NCBI GenBank assembly: GCA_023145655.1 | Contig: JAGLDI010000067.1 | Span: forward strand, 1 to 5,373 | Length of the DNA stretch: 5,373 bases | Source: Desulfuromusa sp. | GTDB lineage: Bacteria; Desulfobacterota; Desulfuromonadia; Desulfuromonadales; Geopsychrobacteraceae | Reading direction: 5' to 3' | Part shown: one piece after another, positions 1 to 4,882 of the stretch | Numbering within the stretch: the first letter of the stretch is position 1 | Layout of the letters: each line of letters starts with the position of its first letter | Notes under the pieces: generated by a model | What the model was told of the DNA's origin: nothing | The model's input: the letters and a program-made list of their open reading frames with translations, nothing else | Databases searched by the model: none | Made by a program: the position numbers and the translations under genes

Positions 1-320
1 GGACTGAAGCGAAAATTTGGAGGTTTGAGAACAGCTGTCACCAATGTGCGGAAAGGGCTAGCTGGAATGTTTTTTATTCTTGCCCCATATCTTTTATTCT
101 GAAAAGCGTATATCATGGGAGGATATGAGTCACCTCAGACCCCATCTCAAACCAGCACCGTTGTTTTACGACCTACGCAAGATAATATTACCCCGTAAAG
201 AGATCTGTCGTGCCGGAGTATCCATAGGTTAAATTGTCAAGCTGCCCTGTGAATTTCAGAACTATCTCTGTTTTTATGCAGGCCATTTCTTGGCTCACCT
301 CTAAATAAGGGAGTCGTACT
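1..320. other. Left-edge non-coding stretch, no supportable gene
   Basis: Nothing here is convincing as a gene. Frame 1 is open from base 1 to a TGA at 100-102 (33 residues ending ILAPYLLF) and could be the tail of an upstream gene, but frame 3 and a minus-strand frame are open over the same bases, so openness proves little. A T-run at 70-76 could belong to a terminator, although I see only a weak 5-bp stem (33-37 with 60-64) before it. Two small ORFs, starting at 115 (27 aa) and 125 (36 aa), have badly placed ribosome binding sites. A weak promoter-like pair, TTGTTT at 161-166 and TAATAT at 183-188 with 16 bp between, could drive the gene at 321 with a long leader. No strong sigma-70 or sigma-54 site lies closer to that gene. 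Confidence 0.5.
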
Positions 321-725
321 ATGTCAGATGCAGTTCTTTCAGTCGGTGATCAGATTGAAGCCCGTTGTACCAAATGCCGTAAAAATAACGACCATGTTAT
401 CATCACCCTGGAAGAAGGAGCTCCGGTTAAAGTTCAATGTAGTGTCTGCTCGCGGCAGCACAAATACCGGCTACCAACTGTCCCTAAAAAGGCTGCGACA
501 CGCAAGGTGGTTAAACCTAAAGATGCTGATCGTAAAGAATGGGAAGCTCTGCAGCCAACAATGGATAGTAGCAAGGCTAAAGCTTATTCCATGACCGATG
601 CTTACAAACTTAAGGCCCTCATTGATCACCCGGTTTTTGGTCTTGGCATTGTTCAGCGAGTTATCGGCTCGCAAAAAATAGAGGTTCTTTTTGAAGATGG
701 TAAGAAAGTGATGCGCTGCCAGTAA
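321..725 (+). CDS. Small zinc-ribbon-like protein with Tudor-like C-terminus
   Basis: I do not recognise a named gene; the function is unknown. The 134-residue soluble protein has no signal peptide or membrane segment. Residues 13-50 carry two CxxC pairs (C16/C19 and C40/C43) about 20 residues apart with a beta-rich stretch between, the layout of a small zinc ribbon. H47 follows the second pair. Residues 53-92 are lysine/arginine-rich and look like a flexible linker. Residues 100-132 (HPVFGLGIV, then IEVLFEDGKKVM) resemble the H-x-x-FGxGxV ... VxFxxGxK pattern of CarD-like and UvrD/PcrA C-terminal Tudor-like domains, which contact RNA polymerase in those families. From this I infer a nucleic-acid- or polymerase-associated role; the sequence does not prove it. 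The start is well supported by AAGGGAG at 307-313, 7 nt before the ATG. The gene appears monocistronic, since the next gene is convergent. Confidence 0.85.
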   Translation: MSDAVLSVGDQIEARCTKCRKNNDHVIITLEEGAPVKVQCSVCSRQHKYRLPTVPKKAATRKVVKPKDADRKEWEALQPTMDSSKAKAYSMTDAYKLKALIDHPVFGLGIVQRVIGSQKIEVLFEDGKKVMRCQ

Positions 726-740
726 GTGAGGGTCTCTGTT

Positions 741-770
741 CCGCTGAGTCATGGCTCAAAAAAACAGCGG
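741..770. terminator. Probable hairpin terminator between convergent genes
   Basis: CCGCTG at 741-746 pairs with CAGCGG at 765-770. A competing or nested hairpin lies inside (TGAGT at 745-749 with GCTCA at 754-758). On the plus strand the outer stem is followed by GGTTTACTTATTTG, which is U-rich but not a clean U-run. On the minus strand a run of seven T lies inside the loop rather than after the stem. It sits between the stop codons of two convergent genes, the expected place for a shared terminator. The imperfect U-tract makes this moderate evidence. Confidence 0.45.
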
Positions 771-773
771 GGT

Positions 774-1553
774 TTACTTATTTGACAGATCTTTTGGGCG
801 ATAGAACTTGACCCCATTTTCATAAAAAACTTTTTGCGCCAGTTTTTCACCCAGAGCATCAATCACGGTAAAATAGTCATCATCAGAGTAAGGGCGGGGG
901 GCTCTGGTCGATGGCAAATCAGTTCCAAACATCAGCGCATCAGGGTTGATGGCAGCAATCTCCCGCAGTACCGACTTAACGGAAAAATCGACCCGACCAA
1001 ATCCCGTGGCTTTGATAAATACCCCTTTCTCAACCAGAGACAGTAAATTTGGTAAACCTGCTTGTGAAAGCCCCAGATGGTCAATACTGACTCGGGGGAG
1101 CTGGATCAGAATATTGTGCAGCTCGGGCAAATCTTTGCTATCCACATATAATTCAGTGTGCCAACCCACCACTTCATAGACGCGACGGGAAAAATGTTCC
1201 AGCTTCTCAATCCCCTCCGAGCCGCCTTGCTTTAAATTAAACCGTACCGCCCTCATCCCGGCCCGATTCAGACGTATCAGTTCCTCATCGGAGACTGTTG
1301 CTGGAAGTTGTGTCACTCCAACAAAATTGGGGCCAAGTTCTCCAAGGGCGGCCAGCAGGTAACTCTGGTCAAATGCTTGAAATGAGCCCGAAACAATTGC
1401 CCCACCAACAACTGAATAATCTTTGGTTCTCTCCCGGTAGGCTGTCGTAGAGAAATTATCCGGCAAATATCCCCGGTTTTCTATCAGGGGAAAACTTTTG
1501 TCGATAATATGGAAATGGCTATCAAAGAGCTTGAAGCGGGACAGTTTTTTCAT
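774..1553 (-). CDS. Amidohydrolase family 2 (PF04909-type) metal-dependent hydrolase
   Basis: The 259-residue protein belongs to the TIM-barrel amidohydrolase-2 group that includes 2-pyrone-4,6-dicarboxylate hydrolase-like enzymes and related lactonases and decarboxylases. Visible family marks are the N-terminal HxH pair in DSHFHI (H13, H15), GMRAVRFNL around 99-107, WHTELYV around 131-137, IDHLG with H159, and FGTDLPSTRAPRP at 209-221 with the conserved Asp212. These fit the usual metal and catalytic positions of the fold, and the length is normal for a minimal member. There is no signal peptide, so it is probably cytoplasmic. The substrate cannot be read from the sequence. The start is supported by AGGTGA on the minus strand (1563 to 1558), 4 nt before the ATG, and the DSHFHI motif then lies at the proper distance from the N-terminus. 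It is divergent from the MFS transporter and probably shares its control region, which suggests both act on the same or related small molecule (inference). Confidence 0.9.
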   Translation of the reverse strand: MKKLSRFKLFDSHFHIIDKSFPLIENRGYLPDNFSTTAYRERTKDYSVVGGAIVSGSFQAFDQSYLLAALGELGPNFVGVTQLPATVSDEELIRLNRAGMRAVRFNLKQGGSEGIEKLEHFSRRVYEVVGWHTELYVDSKDLPELHNILIQLPRVSIDHLGLSQAGLPNLLSLVEKGVFIKATGFGRVDFSVKSVLREIAAINPDALMFGTDLPSTRAPRPYSDDDYFTVIDALGEKLAQKVFYENGVKFYRPKDLSNK

Positions 1554-1556
1554 AAT

Positions 1557-1570
1557 TTCACCTGATATAA
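1557..1570 (-). repeat. Leader repeat, copy 1 (before the amidohydrolase)
   Basis: Read on the minus strand this is TTATATCAGGTGAA, ending 3 nt before the hydrolase ATG and containing its Shine-Dalgarno sequence AGGTGA. It matches the element at 1673-1686 on the plus strand at 13 of 14 positions, so the two copies form a long-range inverted pair across the divergent region. The match extends beyond the ribosome binding site itself by eight bases (TTATATCA, including the A of AGG). Confidence 0.7.
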
Positions 1571-1649
1571 CGAGAATGATCTGCTGTTTTCCTCAACGGT
1601 TCTACCATTATTCCCCCTATACAACCCGGTTTATTTCTGCTACAGCACA

Positions 1650-1664
1650 GTGAGAACTTCTCAC
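1650..1664. promoter_or_regulatory. Perfect 15-bp palindrome, candidate operator
   Basis: GTGAGAA-C-TTCTCAC is a perfect inverted repeat of two 7-bp arms around one base. A one-base centre is too tight for a stable RNA hairpin, so a dimeric DNA-binding repressor or activator is the more natural reader. It lies 27 bp before the MFS start at 1692. If the weak -10 at 1618-1623 is real, the palindrome falls just after the transcription start, where a bound repressor would block the MFS promoter. No regulator gene is present in the window, and I cannot assign a regulator family from the site alone. Confidence 0.55.
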
Positions 1665-1672
1665 CCTTCACA

Positions 1673-1686
1673 TTATATCAGGCGAA
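1673..1686 (+). repeat. Leader repeat, copy 2 (before the MFS gene); decides its start
   Basis: TTATATCAGGCGAA matches the hydrolase leader at 13 of 14 bases. It contains AGGCGA (1680-1685), a passable Shine-Dalgarno, 6 nt before the ATG at 1692. This shared layout is the main reason to place the MFS start at 1692 rather than at the in-frame GTG at 1650, which has no ribosome binding site and is part of the palindrome. Confidence 0.7.
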
Positions 1687-1691
1687 CCCGA

Positions 1692-2849
1692 ATGCCCCGG
1701 CAAAAATATTCAGAGATACTCCCGATCCTCTTCAATACTATTCTGGCTCTTTCGGTTCTCTATGCGCCGCAACCGCTGTTGCCGGTTTTGAGTCAACAAT
1801 TTGAGGTCAGTCGAGAAGCAGTCGCAGCATTAACAACCGTCACCTTTATCCCTCTGGCTCTGGCACCATTGGCTTACGGCTATCTGCTTGAGACCGTCTC
1901 GCCAGTCCGGGTGCTGAAAATTACCGTTCCACTGCTGGCGCTGACCGAACTGTTGTTTGCCGGAACATCCAGCTTTTCACTCTTAATTTGCATCCGCCTG
2001 ATCCAGGGGTTACTGGTTCCGGCAATTCTGACTTCGCTGATGACCTATCTTTCCAGCCGTTCTTCAGCAGACTCGGTGCAGCGCATCATGGCGATCTATA
2101 TTGCTGCGACAATTTTTGGAGGGTTCATCGGTCGGGCTGCATCCGGTCTGATTGCCAATCTGTTCGGCTGGCAATTCAGTTTTCTTGCCCTGGCAATCAC
2201 CCTCGGTATTGGCTTTCTGACGTTGTTCTGGTTGCCAGAAACAACCGGTTTAAAGATCACCCGACCACATCCACGAGCTATTTTAGAAACCTTGAGACGG
2301 CCGACATTCCTCCCCATCTATCTGAGCATTTTCTGCCTGTTTCTCATTTTTGCCGCAGTGATGAATTTTCTCCCTTTCCGGCTGACAGAACTGAGTGCCC
2401 AGGCCAATGAACTACGAATCGGGCTGATGTACTCAGGTTATATGATGGGGATTGTCACCTCACTCGGTGCACCCAGGTTTATTTCCTGGTTCAACGGTGA
2501 ACTTAAAACCATCCGAATCGGTTTTATTTGTCTTGGATTAACCCTGATTGGTCTGGCGGGTAATCAGATATGGCTGCTGTTCGGAATGATGTTTCTTTTC
2601 TGTGGTGCCATGTTTCTGGTCCATGCCACGGCGTCAGGTTTGGTCAATCATCTGGCAGGCAGTGAATATCGTGGCCTGACCAATGGCCTTTACGTTGCCT
2701 TCTACTATGCCGGAGGCAGTATTGGATCCTTTGCACCGGGAATTATCTATCGACACTATGGTTGGAATGGTTTTCTGATAACCTTGGCAATAGTGTGCGG
2801 CTTAGGTTACCTTTGTATCAGCAGAGCGCGAATTTCAGTCAACCCGTAA
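1692..2849 (+). CDS. MFS transporter, YnfM/AraJ-like, 12 TM
   Basis: This is a 385-residue inner-membrane major facilitator superfamily protein, probably a proton-driven exporter of a small organic compound or drug; the substrate is unknown. I count about twelve hydrophobic segments (roughly residues 10-30, 45-65, 75-91, 95-120, 132-156, 160-182, 206-228, 242-262, 274-290, 292-314, 328-352 and 357-377), with the central cytoplasmic loop near 183-205. Marks of the YnfM-like group are PQPLLPVLSQQF near the N-terminus, GGFIGRAASG (143-152) followed by GWQFSF, and in the C-terminal half HATASG (311-316) and YVAFYYAGGSIG (334-345) followed by GW. Length is normal. The frame can be extended to a GTG at 1650 (14 extra residues), but I prefer the ATG at 1692, which has AGGCGA 6 nt upstream. 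It is divergent from the amidohydrolase and followed after 23 bp by the S1-domain gene, which is probably on the same transcript. Confidence 0.9.
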   Translation: MPRQKYSEILPILFNTILALSVLYAPQPLLPVLSQQFEVSREAVAALTTVTFIPLALAPLAYGYLLETVSPVRVLKITVPLLALTELLFAGTSSFSLLICIRLIQGLLVPAILTSLMTYLSSRSSADSVQRIMAIYIAATIFGGFIGRAASGLIANLFGWQFSFLALAITLGIGFLTLFWLPETTGLKITRPHPRAILETLRRPTFLPIYLSIFCLFLIFAAVMNFLPFRLTELSAQANELRIGLMYSGYMMGIVTSLGAPRFISWFNGELKTIRIGFICLGLTLIGLAGNQIWLLFGMMFLFCGAMFLVHATASGLVNHLAGSEYRGLTNGLYVAFYYAGGSIGSFAPGIIYRHYGWNGFLITLAIVCGLGYLCISRARISVNP

Positions 2850-2861
2850 CAATTCACAAAC

Positions 2862-2866
2862 AAAGG
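2862..2866 (+). promoter_or_regulatory. Ribosome binding site that sets the cvfB-like start
   Basis: AAAGG lies 6 nt before the ATG at 2873. The same frame stays open back to an ATG at 2762 inside the MFS gene, but the 37 extra residues show no family similarity and would overlap the MFS gene by 88 bp. The ATG at 2873 starts directly with the expected first S1-like domain. Confidence 0.75.
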
Positions 2867-2872
2867 CTACAG

Positions 2873-3700
2873 ATGTTATCACCCGGTTACAGTTACAAGC
2901 TGAAGTGTAAAAGTATTGATCACAAAGGTGCCTGGCTTTCTACGCAAGGGGAGCAGCTTTTTCTCCCCAGACGAGAATGTCCAGAAGAGCTAACCCCCGG
3001 AGAAACCATTGAGATCTTTCTTTATCTCGATCGGGATAAAAAACCAACGGCAACGACACGAATACCCTTGGTACAAGTTGGGGAATTCGCCCTGTTGAAG
3101 GTTCAGAGTATCGGCCCACATGGAGCCTTTCTCGATTGGGGACTGAAAAAAGATTTACTTACCCCCTACAGCGAGCAGGCACAAAAAATGGAAGAGGGGC
3201 GACGCTATCTGATTCACGTTTTTCATGATGATGAGAACCGACCAATTGCTTCAAGCCGGCTGGAAAAGTTTCTGGTCAAAGAAAATCGGGATCTTCGGGA
3301 GGGGGATCAGGTTGATCTGTTGGTCTGGGCTTTTACCGATCTGGGTGCCAAAGTGATCGTCAATAACTACTATGAGGCCTTACTCTATAAAGATGAAGTT
3401 CCTCCTGGATTGAAACGGGGAGAACACCATACCGGTTTTGTCCTCCGTATCCGTGCCGACCACCGGATTGACGTCACCCTGCGGCGTCCCGGTGCTGCGG
3501 GGGTTAAAGATGCCCGGGAGATTATCCTGCAAGCACTTGAAGTTGATGGATTTCTCTCGCTGCACGATCAAAGCCCGCCGGATCTGATCCGCAACCAGCT
3601 GGGTTTAAGCAAAAAAGTCTTCAAAAAAGCGCTGGGAGGTTTATATAAGGATGGTTTGGTGGAGTTGGGGGATCAGGGGATAAAATTGTTGGAAAAATAA
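2873..3700 (+). CDS. cvfB: CvfB/YitL-like S1-domain RNA-binding protein
   Basis: This 275-residue cytoplasmic protein matches the CvfB/YitL family (conserved virulence factor B in Staphylococcus aureus, an RNA-binding regulator; its role in Gram-negative bacteria is poorly defined). Successive S1/OB-like units occupy about residues 1-65 (GYSYKLKCKSIDHKGAWL, then IEIFLYLD and PTATTRIP), 66-134 (VGEFALLKVQSIGPHGAFLDWGLKKDLL, then IASSRLEKFL) and 140-204 (LREGDQVDLLVWAFTDLGAKVIVNN). A C-terminal winged-helix-like region follows at about 212-275, with SPPDLIRNQLGLSKKVFKKALGGLYKDGLVEL typical of the family. GAFLDWGL (84-91) and LSKKVFKKALG (245-255) are the strongest signatures. Length is near the family norm of about 280-300. 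It begins 23 bp after the MFS stop with its own ribosome binding site, so co-transcription is likely, though a functional link to transport is not evident. Confidence 0.9.
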   Translation: MLSPGYSYKLKCKSIDHKGAWLSTQGEQLFLPRRECPEELTPGETIEIFLYLDRDKKPTATTRIPLVQVGEFALLKVQSIGPHGAFLDWGLKKDLLTPYSEQAQKMEEGRRYLIHVFHDDENRPIASSRLEKFLVKENRDLREGDQVDLLVWAFTDLGAKVIVNNYYEALLYKDEVPPGLKRGEHHTGFVLRIRADHRIDVTLRRPGAAGVKDAREIILQALEVDGFLSLHDQSPPDLIRNQLGLSKKVFKKALGGLYKDGLVELGDQGIKLLEK

Positions 3701-3795
3701 TTGCTAAGTGAAGTTTCTGTCGCTGCATGTTTTATGATCTCAACAACAGTTCAATTTTTTACCCTGAGAGATAGATCTAAGAAGGATATGAACGG
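3701..3795 (+). promoter_or_regulatory. Gap before miaA, possible weak promoter
   Basis: This 95-bp gap could carry a promoter for miaA. TATGAT at 3733-3738 is a fair -10 box, but the position 17 bp upstream (GAAGTT, 3710-3715) is a poor -35. A T-run at 3755-3760 has no convincing stem before it, so I do not call a terminator, and read-through from the upstream gene is possible. GAAGGA at 3781-3786 is the miaA ribosome binding site, 9 nt before the ATG at 3796. Confidence 0.3.
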
Positions 3796-4698
3796 ATGAA
3801 ATCCTATAACCTGTTGGTCATTCTAGGGGTCACAGCCGGGGGGAAGACTGGACTGGCAGTTAAAGTAGCGAACCACTTTTCCGGTGAAATTATCTCTGCT
3901 GATTCGCGTCAGGTTTATCGGGGGATGGACCTTGGTACGGGAAAGGACCTTATTGAATATGGCGATATCCCCTACCATCTGATTGATATTGCCGAACCGG
4001 GGGATGAGTACAATGTCTTCCAGTTTCAGCGCAATTGTTTTGACCGTATCGAAGACATCTGGCAGCGGCAGAAATTGCCCATTATTTGTGGTGGTACCGG
4101 GATGTATCTGGATGCGGTTCTCAGTGGCTACCGGATGGTTGCCGTCCCTGAAAATTTGCAATTACGGAAGAAATTAGAACCTTACAGTGACGACGCTTTG
4201 CGCCAGGAGTTGCTTCAATACAAGCCAGAACAACATAATCGCACCGATCTGGAAAACCGGGACCGCCTGATTCGAGCGATAGAAATTGCCGTTGGTGAGC
4301 GGGAAGCAACAAAAGATCTGTCCCCCTTGCCAGAGATTTCACCACTGATTTTTGGGATCAGATGGCCGCGGGATGTTTTACGTAAACGGATTGCAGTACG
4401 GTTGCAACAACGTTTTGATGCAGGGATGATTGACGAAGTACAACAGTTATATGATTCCGGTGTTTCCTGGGAACGCTTGGAATTCTACGGTCTGGAATAT
4501 CGACTGATTGCTCAATATCTGCAGGGGCAGTTGAATCGAAATGATATGGTTCAGAAGCTGCGTAGTGCGATTGGACAGTTTGCCAAGCGGCAGGAAACAT
4601 TTTTTCGGCGGATGGAAAAACGGGGGATAAAGATTCATTGGCTGGATGGAGAAGGGGCTGTTTTTGAGGAATTGTGTCAGCTTATGGAAAAGCAGTAA
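3796..4698 (+). CDS. miaA: tRNA dimethylallyltransferase (MiaA), divergent clade
   Basis: MiaA transfers a dimethylallyl group from dimethylallyl diphosphate to N6 of A37 in tRNAs reading codons that begin with U, the first step toward (ms2)i6A. The 300-residue protein has the P-loop GVTAGGKT (11-18), SADSRQVYRGMDLGTGK (34-50) with the substrate-contacting Asp/Ser, YHLIDI (60-65), GGTGMYL (99-105), RDRLIRAIEI (155-164) and AKRQETFFRRME (263-274) in the expected order. Two regions depart from canonical MiaA. The usual (A)IGYKE segment is replaced by FYGLEYRLIAQYL (230-242), and the usual KRQxTWFR reads KRQETFFR, followed by IKIHWLDG (278-285). I recall similar YGLEY ... IHW forms among the second MiaA paralogues of Bacteroidetes, so this may be a MiaA2-type enzyme. 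Catalytic core motifs look intact. Canonical neighbours mutL and hfq are absent here. The start has GAAGGA 9 nt upstream. Confidence 0.9.
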   Translation: MKSYNLLVILGVTAGGKTGLAVKVANHFSGEIISADSRQVYRGMDLGTGKDLIEYGDIPYHLIDIAEPGDEYNVFQFQRNCFDRIEDIWQRQKLPIICGGTGMYLDAVLSGYRMVAVPENLQLRKKLEPYSDDALRQELLQYKPEQHNRTDLENRDRLIRAIEIAVGEREATKDLSPLPEISPLIFGIRWPRDVLRKRIAVRLQQRFDAGMIDEVQQLYDSGVSWERLEFYGLEYRLIAQYLQGQLNRNDMVQKLRSAIGQFAKRQETFFRRMEKRGIKIHWLDGEGAVFEELCQLMEKQ

Positions 4699-4763
4699 GC
4701 TCACGGATTCATGGAAGTTTTATCTGCCTGTTCATCTGTTTTATTTGTTCCATCACGCTGGTT

Positions 4764-4792
4764 AAAACTATGGACTTTAGTCCAAGCCTTTT
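4764..4792. terminator. Possible bidirectional terminator hairpin
   Basis: TGGACTTTAGTCCA (4771-4784) folds as a 5-bp stem with a TTTA loop. AAAA lies before it (4764-4767) and TTTT after it (4789-4792), giving a roughly symmetric arrangement that would suit termination from both strands. It lies between miaA and the convergent RND gene. The stem is short and the T-runs are only four long and offset by 4 nt or so, hence low confidence. Confidence 0.35.
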
Positions 4793-4812
4793 AGTTGCTA
4801 CTCATTTTTATC

Positions 4813-4832
4813 ATTCCCGCAAAGGGGGGAAT
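4813..4832. repeat. Dispersed-repeat-like element matching the dRS3 core
   Basis: The 20 bp read ATTCCC, eight bases, GGGAAT, which fits the consensus form of the Neisseria dRS3 element (ATTCCC-N8-GGGAAT). It continues as CCAG, as in many proteobacterial dispersed repeats of the kind CATTCCCGC...GGGAATCCAG. Twenty bases downstream, TGGATCCCC at 4852-4860 is an inverted, near-complementary copy of GGGGAATCCA (4826-4835, one bulged base), so a larger hairpin over about 4826-4860 is possible. The location between two convergent genes is typical for such repeats. Copy number in the genome cannot be seen from one window. Confidence 0.5.
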
Positions 4833-4882
4833 CCAGTGTTTCTATGAGTTATGGATCCCCGCTGCTAGTTATCAATTTATTA

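Larger units (their letters stand above)
1554..1691. promoter_or_regulatory. Divergent promoter region of hydrolase and MFS genes
   Basis: These 138 bp separate two head-to-head genes and must hold the promoters of both unless the transcripts come from elsewhere. I see no strong consensus promoter. TATACA at 1618-1623 could be a plus-strand -10 box but has only a poor -35 (AACGGT, 1595-1600). On the minus strand, AATAAT within 1606-1611 could be a -10 box, again with a weak -35. Weak promoters with a nearby palindrome fit regulated rather than constitutive expression. The operator and leader repeats are given as separate entries. Confidence 0.5.

Noticed and set aside
115..232. Two small ORFs: ATG 115 (27 aa, stop before about 200) and ATG 125 (36 aa, TAA at 230-232)
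   Set aside because: The GGGAGG at 117-122 is only 2 nt from ATG 125 and lies inside the other ORF; neither translation shows a recognisable pattern.
234..262. TTGTCA at 234-239 as the -35 of a promoter for the gene at 321
   Set aside because: No acceptable -10 box lies 16-18 bp downstream.
471..752. Minus-strand open frame across the small ribbon protein gene
   Set aside because: It is a shadow of the real plus-strand gene: no ribosome binding site, no recognisable domain, and it runs across the terminator region.
2762..2872. 37-residue N-terminal extension of the S1-domain protein overlapping the MFS gene
   Set aside because: It has no family similarity and overlaps a well-supported gene by 88 bp; the ATG at 2873 has AAAGG at the right distance and begins with the first S1-like unit.
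3741..3760. T-run after the S1-domain gene as an intrinsic terminator
   Set aside because: No stable GC-rich stem precedes the six T at 3755-3760.
3788..3799. Four-codon mini-ORF (ATG AAC GGA TGA) overlapping the miaA start as ATGA
   Set aside because: The ribosome binding site GAAGGA is only 1 nt from this ATG but 9 nt from the miaA ATG; a chance mini-ORF is more likely than translational coupling.
4447..4704. Minus-strand open frame across the 3' end of miaA
   Set aside because: It overlaps a conserved miaA segment with intact family motifs and has no features of its own.
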